Assembly: GCA_963931865.1 (NCBI GenBank)
Contig: OZ007507.1
Location: 4,618,077 to 4,682,076 of the forward strand
Reading direction: 5' to 3'
Length of the DNA stretch: 64,000 nucleotides
From: Axinella damicornis
Lineage: Eukaryota > Porifera > Demospongiae > Axinellida > Axinellidae
The notes under the pieces were generated by a model, which did not search any database, was not told the DNA's origin, and worked only from the letters and a program-made list of their open reading frames with translations. Position numbers and translations under genes: made by a program. This document shows positions 1-11,448 of this stretch, piece after piece (the first letter of the stretch is position 1; each line of letters starts with the position of its first letter).

Positions 1-594
1 CGTGCCGGCCTGGGAACGAGGCTACTTTATTGTGTTACTGTAGATGTACTGTATTGTGTACATGTACTCCTGTAGATGTAACGTGGGCATACATGTGTAC
101 ACATCCTGAGGCATATACTGTCAACAATCTGGATGTTTGTGTATCAGCCAGATATGTAATTGGAACTGTACTGATCGATTGTGCATGCACAGTGGGTGAC
201 ATCAGAAGTGAAGGATATGTCTAGACAACTCTACCTGGTTTTACATCACAGTTCTGGAGGACAAGATGTTTACTAACGTCTCTTCTGTTTTAATTGAGCC
301 CAATTAATTACTCCAATGAAGCGGAATCCTTGAGAGGCTGTGAATAGCTCTGTTACATCACTGATCAATGGTTCTTGTGGACTAGGACGGTGGAGTCATA
401 ACAGGGCAGTTTGCATTTGTGAAAACAATTTATGGTGTGAAGCAGTACAAGCAATCAGGAAGTGGAAGCAATGATGGTACAGTGGAACTGGAACACATTG
501 CTTGATCAGGACTCCTAATCAAGCCCCAACTAATCAAGCCCCAACTTCTTTACAAGTTAAAGACAAGTCTAGTGATAACCACGTATTCATTTAG

Positions 595-688
595 TAGCCT
601 CATTCCCAGGCCTTCTCACCCCAGCGTTTGTCGCTTGCAGTACTGCAAGTGACAAACGCTGGGGTGAGAAGGCCTGGGAATGAGGCTA
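595..688. mobile_element. Foldback MITE, TAGCCTC family, perfect 9-bp TSD
   Basis: This 94-bp near-perfect palindrome begins TAGCCTCATTCCCAGGCC and ends with its complement. The 9 bases TTCATTTAG flank it on both sides (586-594 and 689-697). It has no coding capacity. The 9-bp duplication is what Mutator-like transposases make (established knowledge); the link to that group is inference. Confidence 0.85.
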
Positions 689-776
689 TTCATTTAGTTT
701 CAGTTAACTAAAGGCTACTGGTATATCAACGCCATATAAGTGTAGCTTTGTACAGAGACTGGATAACCAAGAAGTG

Positions 777-1297
777 TTGTTGCCATAACAAACAAACTGA
801 CCATGGTCATCTTTGGGCCCCTCTGCGGGCTCTGTGCTCCCTCCAGTGTTGCCATAACAACAAACTGACCATGGTCATCTTTGGGCCCCTCTGCGGCTCT
901 GTGCTCCCTCCAGTGTTGCCATAACAACAAACTGACCACAGTCATATTTGCCTGCCCTCTGCAAGCTCTATGCTCCCTCCAGTGTTGCTATAACAGCAAA
1001 CTGACTATGGCCGTCTTGTGCTGCCCTCTGCAGGCTCTGTGTTCCCTCCAGTGTTATCATAATAACAAACTGACCACAGTCATTTTTGCCTGCCCTCTGC
1101 ATGCTCTGTACTCCCTCCAGTGTTGCCATAGCAATAAACTGTCCATGGCCGTCTTTGCGCTGCCCTCTGCAGGCTCTCTGCTCCCTCCAGTGTTGCCATA
1201 GCAACAAACTGTCCATGGTCATCTTGTGCTGCCCTCTGCAGGCTCTCTGCTCCCTCCAGTGTTGCCATAACAACAAACTGACCATGGTCATCTTTGC
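777..1297. repeat. 69-bp tandem array, about 7.5 copies
   Basis: Units begin near TGTTGCCATAACAACAAACT, with starts about 67-70 bp apart (781, 850, 917, 986, 1055, 1124, 1194, 1263). Copies are imperfect. Because 69 is divisible by 3, several frames stay open and give repeated ALCSLQCCHNNKL-like peptides. I see no other sign of coding. Confidence 0.85.
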
Positions 1298-2422
1298 GGA
1301 GAGGGTGTACAAAGCTATTCGCTACAGGCAGCTGACGTGTGACGTCCGTGACAGAGACCGCTTGTTACAATTAGCAAGCAATTACATCAGTGTCTATTAT
1401 GGTGCGTTTGATACACTCCTAGGATGTGTTTGGCTACACTCCTACCTGAATAAAGATGTTCTTTTCCTGGAAAACACGACGCCTGGAAGTTGTATGTACA
1501 TCAGTGTCACTCCCTTGCCGCCTGAAGTATGTCTGGCATGTCCCCAGCTGCAGATTGTGGTAGTAATTAGGGTAGCTGGTAGATGATCTCACAATTAATA
1601 ATTTGTAATCATAGTTCACCACTTTCCCAGGCTCTCTGCTCACACTCCAGTCTCTGACTGTTTAAAAAAATATTATTGAAGCGATGGACATGTTGATAAG
1701 TGTTGGGGACATGGGTATGTATGGAAGACAACGTGATAGTATGAAGAAAAGAGCTGAGTGAATTGATGATGAGTGTGAGAGTCCTAGACTGAGCTGTGAT
1801 AAAATTGGAGTTGCAGAGCTCCTGGAACAAGACTTTCGCAGATCAATATGCTGTAACTTACAAGTCCAGGTTTGAGTGGGAAGCAAACTTGCTGTTGGTT
1901 ATTGCTACTTGTGCACCAAACCTGGATATTCTATAGCCCAAACAGCATTGGACAATTATATTGGAGGTTGTGGATCACTTAAAATAAAATACGTTTTCTC
2001 AGGTTTGATCTGAATACTAGACTTCACTCCACCCGGCTCCAACCCAATATAGCATAGACGTCATCAGTGGTTTAAGGGAATCTTTCCATTCATTCTACTG
2101 AATACAAGTTATACCTGCCATTTCTATGTACAGTTGACCCCAATCACAAAAGGGCCATGTAAATGTAACTGGCAATAAAAGGTTAAAATAAAGTTCACTT
2201 GTTGCTGTCTGCCAACCTAGCTCCCTTGACCAGGAACTGGTACAAAGAATGAGTCATTTACGGAGGACAGTTGCCATGACTTTGGAGTGAGATTGCATTG
2301 GGGCTGATCATGGAACCACTGCGATCATGTGATACTCGTGTAGTTGTCATGGTAACATTTTCATCCACATTCCCATATTTTATCGCAACCCACACATCCC
2401 ACTTCTCTCACCCTCTCTCCAG

Positions 2423-2543
2423 TGGGGCATCTTTGTCGTATGCCTTGAGTGGACGGTGTTTGTCTGCACGCACACGATGGGCTCCCAGTGGAAGCAGGCA
2501 TTTGGGGCTGCTCCCTGGTGGGTCAAAGCTGTGATGGAGAATG
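2423..2543 (+). CDS. Exon of putative membrane protein (helix 1)
   Basis: The segment starts after a pyrimidine-rich acceptor (CTCTCTCCAG) and ends at G|GTAAGTG. It encodes 40 residues plus one base, with a hydrophobic stretch WGIFVVCLEWTVFVC followed by an aromatic loop (APWWVKAVMEN). The strong splice sites and open frame support a real exon. Confidence 0.5.
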
Positions 2544-3094
2544 GTAAGTGTCTTGGCCTCATAAACATTGTAGTCCTAGCCTCGTTCCCAGGCCCTGCAT
2601 GAAGTACGAAATATGGCCACTCCCCCTCTGGAAAAATCGGTTTGGCCAAAGTGATGACATGCACGAATGTGGTTTGGGTGATACCACCCAGGGACTGGTA
2701 GAAACTGCATGCTGTAGAGGTGGGTGCAATCTGGGCCAAGTTACATAATATTATCGATAAAGACATCTTCCAGGCTCCAACTCAAGAGAAGGTGTGCCAT
2801 AATTTTCCCTGCGTGCTGTTTCATATCCACTGCACGTTCCTCGACAGCGTTTCAATCATGTTTGTTCATTAATCAATGGTTTTTGCGAATTTCCCTGCAT
2901 TAGCCGCATCAACCACTACTACCCCCACACCATAGCCAACAGTTTGTTTAATCACCTACACTAATGGAGTGATCTTTCCCTGCTAGTAGTCGGTGGAGGA
3001 CGGGGAGGATGGGCGTTGATTGTCTTGTGATGTCATTCTTAGCTTGTCCAAGAACAAGAATCATCCTGAACATTCATAACCCCTCTTCTGTTAC

Positions 3095-3169
<75 letters not shown>

Positions 3170-6100
3170 GCACACGCACACGCATCACACACACACGCAC
3201 ACACACACACACACGCACACACGTACACACACACACATCACACACACACACACACACACATCACACACACACACACACACACACATACACCACACCACAC
3301 AAGGATTCTACACTCCCATTGGAATGTTTGTGGTGGCTGGGGTCCACGTGTTGCCAGCGTGTCTCTACTTCTACCAGCACATGCCACACTGGTTTGAGCA
3401 CGTGGAGGTTCTACTCATTGTACTAATTGTCGTTCTCACTCTGGGGAGATTACTGTGTTTGGCAGTGGAGGTGTGTGTGTGTGTGTGTGTGTAGAAGCGT
3501 GTTTGTGGTTATGTGAGTAGTGTGTATTTGTGGTGTGTATGTTGTGTGCATGTGGTGTGTATGTTGTGTGCATGTGGTGTGTGTGCATGTGGTATGTGCT
3601 TGTGGCATGTATGTAATGTGTGTGTGGTGTGTGGTGTGTGTATGCTATGTGTTGGACCAAGTGTGTGATTTGGGGTCATATGTAATTGAGCTTGAGTTTC
3701 TTTGCAGTGATTCTGTGCACAGTTGGTTCGTCTACTAGCTAGCTAGCAGGTGTAGGCTGTTAGCACCCTCTCTGCCCCCGCCACGGAAGCAGTCTAGACT
3801 ATTCCCGGTGTGAAGGCATTTCCTAATGGGATGGGTGAACGGAAGTGTCCCACTTCTGCTGGTAGCTCCCCCTTCCTTTGTTATGGCTTGTCTTCACTTA
3901 ACTGCAATGATGGGTGGTCATTGTTCATATGACTGGGCTATGGTATCAGATTGGGTGATCATTGTCATGTGACTGGGTTATTACTTGATGATCATTGTCA
4001 TCTGACTGGGCTGTTACATCTGATTGGATGATTACTATCATGTGACAAGGGTAGAACATCTGCTTGGTTGTTGTGTGTACCTGTACCTGTACATAGAAAG
4101 AACCCTCCTGGAAGAGAGACATAGCGACTACACTTTCAACAGGATTAAATGTTTACTGGGATTTTTTTTGCTGTGGGCCATGGTTCCTACCGGACGCCCA
4201 GCAACCACCTAGTAGTAACTACCAGTCAGGATGCAGTGTGGTCTGATGGGGATATTTACTGTGTGTGTTTATTGTGTCCCTAGCATCCCTTAAGTGCAGA
4301 CATCATTGGCATGGTAGTGGTGTGGATAGCACATGGTAGTGGTGTGATAGCACATATGGTGTGATAGCACTGGTAGTGGCTATGTCAGATTTAATTTGGG
4401 ACCCCATAATCATTTTTAATGTAGAGCCAATCACTTTCTAATCAAATTTGCCCGGCTTTTGAATTTTAAGAGTTTTGCCAATAAACCCACACAGAGGTAC
4501 CTTAAGGCTGCTATTAAGTGCCAGTACTATTTTTTAGCGAGCATATTTGAATTTTATTTGCTAATTGGGGCGAGCGTGAGCAAGCACCACATAGACGAGT
4601 TTTCTGTGTATATATACAACTATATTTATATAATTATTATATATCTGTCATACGTTGTGCCGTAAATCATATCCTGCTCGTATTTTGTGTGTTCTTGCGT
4701 CAGCTGTTTAAATATGACCGGGCACGGGTAGCACTTCTAATTATTCAGCACTTTTCTTTTTGGTACGATTTTACTTCTAGCAAGGTTCATGTATAACGTG
4801 CCAAATTTTGGACAATATACAGTAGTAGGTATGGATGGACCTCAGATGCAGATAATAGACGAAGGTACCTCAGATTTGGCAGGTATTGCTGTGACAAATT
4901 TAACAAAATCAGTCATTGCCATAGTTCCAAAGCCTTTCTTTATTTATTTGAAAGAGTGAAACGGATTAACAAAGCTGCTGGAACTCAAATGCTGTACATG
5001 TGCGTCGAGTTTTACGCAGTTATTTTAACTGTGGTACAGTGGTTGATAGCTTCAGAGTCTCACAGTCCCAGTAAACATTTACGTAGTACTTGAAAGTGTT
5101 TAGTGATTGTAGAAAACATGTTCTTTTTCCCTTCTTCAATGTTCTGCGTACATGGGAAGTACTGCAATAACATGATGTATTGACCTAGTCACATGACTGC
5201 GATCATCCAATCAGATATGTAGCAGCTCAGTCATGATCACCTGATCACTAATCGTTTGTCCTGGGGAGGGGGGAGGAATAAGATTGGAAGTAAATTTTAA
5301 GATTGCAAGTCAATTTTGAGGTTTAGGGTCCCTTGACTGTTCTTGTTCTGATTCTGGTGATAAGTTTCAATGCTGTAGTCACTCATTAAGAGGCACAGCT
5401 CACTTATAGGCACATATTCACTGTTAGGCACAGGTTCAACTCTCATCTCAGCTGCTCTTTATTAAGCACTGAAGTATTCCTCCGGAAACTCGGCCATTCT
5501 CGATCCTACAGAGTGGAAAAAGCTATGAAGTGCACTTTGTATTCGAGGAATGTCATTCGAAATAAAGCATATAGGCGCATATTTCCTTCCTGTGGAGACA
5601 TAGGCACATGCGCCTAACGATGAGCGACTGCAGTATCTACGTGATTCCTAACCACTACCACATCTAAAGGTCAACAATACTATGAGGAACAAAAGTATAG
5701 AGACCATCGTCATGACACCCAATGTGTGTCGTATATAGTACCCACCAGAATATGATAATGCTATCATCACAGTTGACCTAAACTCAGCAGCTGCAGCAGT
5801 GACCACTTCAGTCCGTAACCAGAAACCACCTCAGACTGAAACCCCACTTAATTTGATTCGTGTACTGCAGCCTTCCTGAGGGTAGCCTCATTCCCAGGCT
5901 CCTCCCCAGCTTTAGTCGCATACAGTATATGACAAAAAGCTGGGGAGGAGCCTGGGAATGAGGCTACCAGAGGGAGGGTACATGGGTTCTTTGCACATCC
6001 ACATAAGGGTGTTCCAAACCATATGACATCCATGCCATGCATCACAGTATATTGGCAACTCATCTGACAGTTCAACATTACGCGATATTACAATCGGAGA

Positions 6101-9100
6101 CATTGACACTTCTCTCCGATATTACAATCGGAGACATCGACACTTCTCTTGTTACGCGGAGCTGTGGTGACATTTACGTGCCAGCCGTGCACCCATAGAA
6201 ATAGCTTTGCCTCCGACTGAACCAGTTGAAACGGGCAAGGTAGAGCTCCAACTGTCGACAAATTTAAAGTCAGAAGTGGAACATGCTACTGTGTTCATAT
6301 GTGCACATGCACAAGAGGCAATGCATGACAGCTGCTCATTCTTGACACTAAATTAGTGGAGGCACTTACATTTCTCAATATTCAGTGGGCATGGCACAAT
6401 CACAGTGACACACCCAGCCACAGTCTTACGTAAGTACAGTCACTGTGTTAATGGTGGTGCATGGATGAACACCCTTACTACGTATAACCGTTTGTGGATG
6501 TGGAATAATGGCTTTGTGCCTGCCCAGTCCCTGCTGACTGTCTGTCACACTGCAGGTATGATATGCTGGTACGTGAGCCAACCAGTTGATTTGTCAAGAT
6601 TAGGACACTCTTTCTACAACCTAATATTACACTAACCGCAACACATCCGACATTACACAATACAACTTAACATGTTGAGTGGAAACATCTGTTTCTCTTG
6701 TTACCCTGACATAATTTACCCCATCATAATTATCGTATCTGCAGTATGACCGGCAGTCAGCAGTGAATACATAGGCACAAAGCCTTTTTTGGACACCTGT
6801 GCATAACTTTCTTTAGCCTCCTTTTGATACTTGAAAGAAGTACACATTGGTATCATGATACTCCACAATATATCCGGGTGCTGACAGTACTTTTGTTTTT
6901 TGTTGTTGTTGTCTTTGTCTATAATAATGAGAAACCACTAAATGAGGAGACTGGGACTAGCAACTAAATGCCATTATCCCAGGAACGACGGCTTTACCCC
7001 CCCCCCCCCCCCCCCCCCAAAGAATGTGGTGTGAACTATTTCAGGTGAACTACCTTTAAGGTGAACTCCTTGGAGAAAGAAACTGTCCTATGTATATATG
7101 ACATTATACCAACCACCTTGCGATTAGCAGTCGAATGCTTGAACCACTCGGCCACCAGCCACCCCTACTGCCCAATACTGGACTGAGGACTATAGTCCGT
7201 ATGCTCTACAGTATTTATACTACCCTAGCCACACAGTATTTATACTACCCTAGCCACACCCTAATCCATATGAATTACTATATTATAGACAACATTCTGT
7301 CCCTAACAGTATGATAGTTTTTGTTGTGGAAAGAACAGGAAATCGATGGTCTGGTTTGTTGCCAATGTGGTGCAGTAAGGGACTAGTTTCGTAGATTTGT
7401 GAGGGTGAGGGTGTGTGTGGGTGTGGACATGTGAGGACTGTCCCTCGTACAAACGAAAGGTGGTTTAGTGTAATTACACACAATGATTAAATTAGGTGCC
7501 TATTCGACTCTTCTGTGATAAATAGGATGTGTCGCCACCTATAATTATGAACAGCCTACCTCTTCAATGGCCACAACAAGGACACAGATAACTTACGGAC
7601 CTACCTCTTCAATGGCTGTAGCAATGGGCGCTACCGCATGGCATGGCAACAAAGACGGCGAGAGTGCTTTCGTTTATTGATGCCATCTGTATCTACTTCA
7701 GCCTTGTTCCCAAGTCATACGGCCTGGGAATGAAGCTAGTATCTACTTCAGCCTTGTTCCCAGGTCATACGGCCTGGGAATGAAGCTAGTATCTACGTCA
7801 GCCTGACTCACCGACCGTATTTGGAAGTCACCTGTAGACCTACCTCTTGAATGGCTGCAGTGATGGTGGCTAGTGTCATGCCATCTGTACATGTCCTGCA
7901 GAATAACTGTGTCTGTGTGTCTGTATAATTGCCTGATGAAGACGGCCAAAGAGTTGTTGAAACGTTGTTTTATGAAAATCTTTTCACTGGCGAAAGTCCG
8001 AACCAAGAATCAGTGATAGTCTGTGTGCATCACGTGTATAGACTGTGTGTGGTGTGCCTGCTATGCTGCTTTGGCCACTGTCCGGTGTTGTAATGCTCCA
8101 TGTTTTTCACTTGCACGCGCTCAGGCTCGCCCCACAATGACAGGCATTTGTCTAGTTAATGCATGTAGAGGTGCTAGTAACAGTCTTGCTGGAATTTCCT
8201 CCACACGTGAATCGTGAAAGCATCTGTACAGAGTTAACACATGCATGGAGTTGCCCGGACTCGTACTCCATTATTGGGGAGACAACGCTCAGACCCCAGT
8301 CTGCAGACGAACATGCCACCTTGACTTCCCGCCAAAATTGGTTTCAAATTCAGTATTTAAACCTCTATACTAGGCCTGTGAATACACTGCAATTATTATT
8401 CAAACCCGTCTCGTTCCCAGACTGATTGGAGTCTGGGAACAAGATTACATTCAATCTAGGGTATTGTTAATTGCAGGTGTAGCCACCTCTGACAGCTGGA
8501 CTGGTTGTGGTTGGGTGGCGGACGTGTGGTGTCCTTCCACAGCGACCCACATCATTATGCATCTAAACATTGGAAATTTCTTTGGTTAATGATAATTAAT
8601 TTCAAGTGTGACCACCTCTCTATGTTTCTGTCAGGTGGTCTCTGATGGTTGGGCGGTGTATCAGGAAGTCGTACGTGGATACTCGCTGTTGGGGGTAAAC
8701 TGCCGGTAGTAAACACTTTCTGGTGCCAAATTAACTAGCCCTGAAATGCACCTCTGTACGGCTTTAATCCTGAGTTCCCTCCCAAAAATACGAGGGACCA
8801 AAAAAACATGATATCTTTGTCGTGCAGCTTTGCATCGCTTACCTACTTGTTGGCCAAGTGTTAAGCACTGTGCTGTGGGCCCCGAGGTCCAAAGCATTTT
8901 TCTTTCACCTTCAGGTACTCATTAGTCTCAGTCCCAGACCCAAGTGCGGATTGCTTCCAGTATCACGTGGAAGCGATCTGCTCTGGGATTGGTTTGGGTC
9001 TGGGGCCGAGACTAGGTAGTAGGTACTCATAGCCTACCGCAAACGTTGGGTAATTATCATTGTGTTCTTCGGAGGGGACATCAAGCTGTCGGTCCGGGGG

Positions 9101-10507
9101 ACATAGTTAAAATAGGCTGTGCCTTCTCCAGGCTCTCTTTAGCCACCTTTGTGGCAAACCTCTCAGGGGTAATAAAAATCAAATCATTGCTAACCTTTGT
9201 CTTCATTGTCGTCATTCTCACGGCACGGTACCAGGGAACATACCACAAGTATGTGGCTGGTGGGAGCAGCTGTTCACATGGAGCCATTCTGAGCACCAGA
9301 TTGTGAGGGCTGCCCATACACTTCCTGTGTACCCTTTTGATGTTTTTTTCCCAAATATGCCACACCTTCCACACCTGCTGTAATTTAATCCGCAAAAGCT
9401 GGCCTCATAAAACGTTCCCAATGAAACCAGAAGGAAGGTCAGTGTGATTGGTGCTTCAATGGTGGCTGCACTGGCCTCACCTCCCAGGGGATGAAATAGT
9501 CTTATGAGTAACTGCAGCTATTTAGCCAGCTGCTATAAGATGAGTGTGCATGCTATGATCAAAGTTGTCCTCTTGCCCACACCCTAACCCATCCACCCTC
9601 CTTAATTATACTCTATTGCATTGGGGTCTGTTATTTTGATGTAGAGCAGTTTGTTGACATCAAATAATTTTACTTGTGCCATTTCCACCGACTTCCTGCA
9701 CATGGTGGCCATTTTGGTATGCTAGTTCAGAGACGAGGAAGAGTGTGACCGGACGATGCACTTATAACTGAAATTGGGTATCCCATGTTAAGTACAGATG
9801 TTTGTGAAATCCATTTAGTTTGGGACTCCCTCAGCAGGTTTTGAGACATTTGCAGTCATAGTACATGAGAGTACACGAGAGTTATCCTCGTTCCCAGGCC
9901 TTCTCACCCCTGCGTTTGCTGCTTGCAGTACTAAGGTGGAGGAAGTGTAGCACTGCAATGCTGTAGTACTGCAAGCGACAAACACTGGGGTGAGAAGGCC
10001 TGGGTACGAGGCTACACGAGAGATTGAACGCCTTGGTGTAGTGGACTGATACAGCTAAGTGTAAATTTAAAAGTATGCTAGGAATGACAATTAATTAACC
10101 ATGTGATTGCGCTATGATGTGACGTCATCTCCTCTGACTGCTTCATGTGATAGCGAGTAGCGGTGCTAACATACTCATGAGAGAGACCAGGTTTACGGTT
10201 GTAAAATTTTGATGTGCAGAGGTTGAAGTTGCGATGTAACTTTGCTTCTATCCTCCTATGCTATCCCTCCCTCCTCCCTTCCCTTCCTCTCTCTCCCTCC
10301 TCCCTTCCCTTCCTTCCCCTCCTCCCTTCCCTCCCTCTTCCCTCCCTCATTCCACCCCTCCCTCCCTCCTCCCTCCCCCCTCTGTCCCTCCCCCAGCTGT
10401 GGTGCATAAAGACACACATACTCCACCTTGTACTCTCTGAAGAAGACAAAGCACTACGCACCTTGACAAAGGAATTGGACAGCTCACGATCTAACACTCC
10501 CAGCTGA
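2423..10507 (+). CDS. Candidate multi-pass membrane protein gene, exon fragments only
   Basis: I do not recognise this family. Five exon-like segments share the + strand: 2423-2543, 3304-3470, 8828-8886, 9132-9227 and 10397-10507. The first two join in phase (split Gly codon after VMEN) and encode hydrophobic helices rich in Trp and Val. Segments three and four also join in phase (AG|G, an Arg codon) and encode two more helices, around LCIAYLLVGQVLSTVLWAP and SLLTFVFIVVILTA. The last segment is open in frame from its acceptor to a TGA stop and is polar (LSEEDKALRTLTKELDSS), like a cytosolic tail. The exons between 3470 and 8828, the link from 9227 to 10397 and the 5' end were not found, so these could belong to more than one gene. 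Its neighbour INO80B converges on it. Inference: integral membrane protein; function unknown. Confidence 0.4.
3097..3300. repeat. CA microsatellite
   Basis: About 200 bp of (CA)n with interruptions, ending directly at the 3' splice site of the exon at 3304. Confidence 0.95.
3304..3470 (+). CDS. Exon of putative membrane protein (helices 2-3)
   Basis: The acceptor AAG lies directly after about 200 bp of CA repeat. The donor is GAG|GTGTGTG at the start of a GT repeat. The exon begins with two bases completing a Gly codon and then encodes 55 residues: a helix around MFVVAGVHVLPACLYFY and a second around VLLIVLIVVLTLGRLLCL. It is phase-compatible with 2423-2543. An exon squeezed between two dinucleotide repeats is unusual. 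Confidence 0.5.
5883..5966. mobile_element. Foldback MITE, TAGCCTC family
   Basis: An 84-bp palindrome with TAGCCTCATTCCCAGGC ends. Flanks CCTGAGGG (5875-5882) and CCAGAGGG (5967-5974) look like an 8-bp duplication with one mismatch. Confidence 0.75.
7691..7790. repeat. 50-bp tandem duplication of a foldback-type unit
   Basis: 7691-7740 and 7741-7790 differ at one base. Each contains a miniature inverted pair (GCCTTGTTCCCA / TGGGAATGAAGC) related to the TAGCCTC family. A third partial copy starts at 7791. Confidence 0.85.
8828..9227 (+). CDS. Two-exon piece of putative membrane protein
   Basis: Exon 8828-8886 follows TCGTGCAG and ends CCGAG|GTCC. Exon 9132-9227 follows CCTTCTCCAG and ends GCACG|GTACC. 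They join in frame across a 245-bp intron that hosts a foldback repeat (8923-9020). Together they give two hydrophobic helices separated by a short basic loop (VIKIKS). An antisense frame is also open over 9081-9395, which lowers confidence. Confidence 0.35.
8923..9020. mobile_element. Foldback element in an intron
   Basis: TAGTCTCAGTCCCAGACCC opens the element and GGGTCTGGGGCCGAGACTA closes its inverted arm. The 10-bp direct repeat AGGTACTCAT flanks it (8913-8922 and 9021-9030). It sits in the intron between the two putative membrane-protein exons. Confidence 0.65.
9883..10014. mobile_element. Foldback MITE, TAGCCTC family
   Basis: Arms are TATCCTCGTTCCCAGGCC and GGCCTGGGTACGAGGCTA, with matching subterminal CTTCTCACCCC sequence. 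Flanks CACGAGAGT (9874-9882) and CACGAGAGA (10015-10023) match at 8 of 9 positions. Confidence 0.75.
10397..10507 (+). CDS. Candidate terminal exon with stop
   Basis: A 135-bp CCTCCC-rich pyrimidine tract ends in CCCCCAG, and the following 111 bp are open to TGA at 10505-10507. They encode 36 residues ending SSRSNTPS, charged and probably helical. Its assignment to the membrane-protein gene rests only on strand and position. Confidence 0.35.
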   Translation: MWCIKTHILHLVLSEEDKALRTLTKELDSSRSNTPS

Positions 10508-11210
10508 GACCTATACAGTTTTCCCCCACCATTTTCAAATGAATGTTGCATACACACACACACAAATGAACTGCTAAACAACAGGCAGTTTACCTTTTCT
10601 TCGACTTAAAGGGCCACCTGAATTAAAGACACCTCCCTAATCAGGACACTCGACCAAGCCGGTTCCACTTTACATATGAAGTCATAAAAGGAGCTCCAAT
10701 TTGTGTGCGTTAATTGGGGTGAGCCGTAAATGAACTGCCTACGAAGCAGCCTGGGAACGGCGCTAGCTATATAGGTTAAATATAAGCTGGCAGATGCTTA
10801 TTCATGAGACCCGAGGCTTCATCCATTGAAGCCCATACAAATCATCTACTGGAGGCACCTCCAGTAGAAAAAATTCAGATTTTGTATTGGCTTCAATGGG
10901 AAAATCTTGAATTTTGGGAGGCCATAACACGGACACTATACAGTCTCAAATCTGGGATGCAGCCTATCTGCATGGTGACCAATGGGTACAAGGGGTTTGT
11001 TGTTGTCATAGCAATGGAAACCTGGAATTTCATAAGGTCTATAGTTCACTAACAAGTAGTACCCATAATTAATAGTAACCTGCCCAACTAAAATCATTAT
11101 AGCTCTGCCTAGAATCATTGTTGAGCTTGTGGCGAGACTTGTATTTGTAGATGGTGAGATAGTGACGTCAGATTGGGTATTTGGTACTATGGTGATTACA
11201 TATACATATC

Positions 11211-11448
11211 TTTGATGTGTAAGTTTCAGGCAGCTGCACATTGTTCCAACCATGTAGGAGATGGTCCGTACTTGCAACCTGATATCTTGCTTCAAAATTG
11301 CAGTTGCATTAACATAATCCTTTTGAGACCTTTGATGTGCCTCAAGTTCACTGGAGGAATTGTTCCAGCCATGTACAACATGGTCCATATTTGCAACCTG
11401 ATATCTTGGTTCAAAATTGCAGTTGGATTAACATATTCCTTTTGAGAC
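11211..11448. repeat. 119-bp tandem duplication
   Basis: Two copies at 119-bp spacing share TTGTTCCA.CCATGTA, GCAACCTGATATCTTG and TTCAAAATTGCAGTTG blocks. A shorter third remnant follows at about 11449. Confidence 0.8.

Larger units (their letters stand above)
1..2422. other. Non-coding sequence with repeats
   Basis: No convincing exon was found. The stretch holds one foldback element (595-688) and a 69-bp tandem array (about 777-1297). The open frames across the array come from its repeat length being a multiple of three. Confidence 0.5.
3471..8827. other. Presumed intron or intergenic stretch with repeats
   Basis: No exon could be supported. Visible are a GT-rich tract (3471-3640), short ATGGTAGTGGTGTGATAGCA repeats near 4310-4370, a 35-bp duplication near 6082-6150 (GATATTACAATCGGAGACAT), a C22 run (6997-7018) and foldback elements at 5883-5966 and 8405-8446. 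A 27-bp duplication (7207-7260) and the 50-bp tandem pair at 7691-7790 lie here too. Confidence 0.5.

Noticed and set aside
777..1297. Repeated peptide ALCSLQCC resembling the CSLQCY motif of the INO80B zinc finger
   Set aside because: It comes from a 69-bp minisatellite whose frames stay open by length. The second Cys pair and surroundings are absent, and the real INO80B finger is at 13516-13660.
9081..9395. Minus-strand frame with TPERFATKVAKESLEKAQ, like a short-chain dehydrogenase tail
   Set aside because: The order of motifs is wrong for that family, no upstream catalytic YxxxK exon was seen, and the plus strand over the same bases gives a better phase-matched exon.
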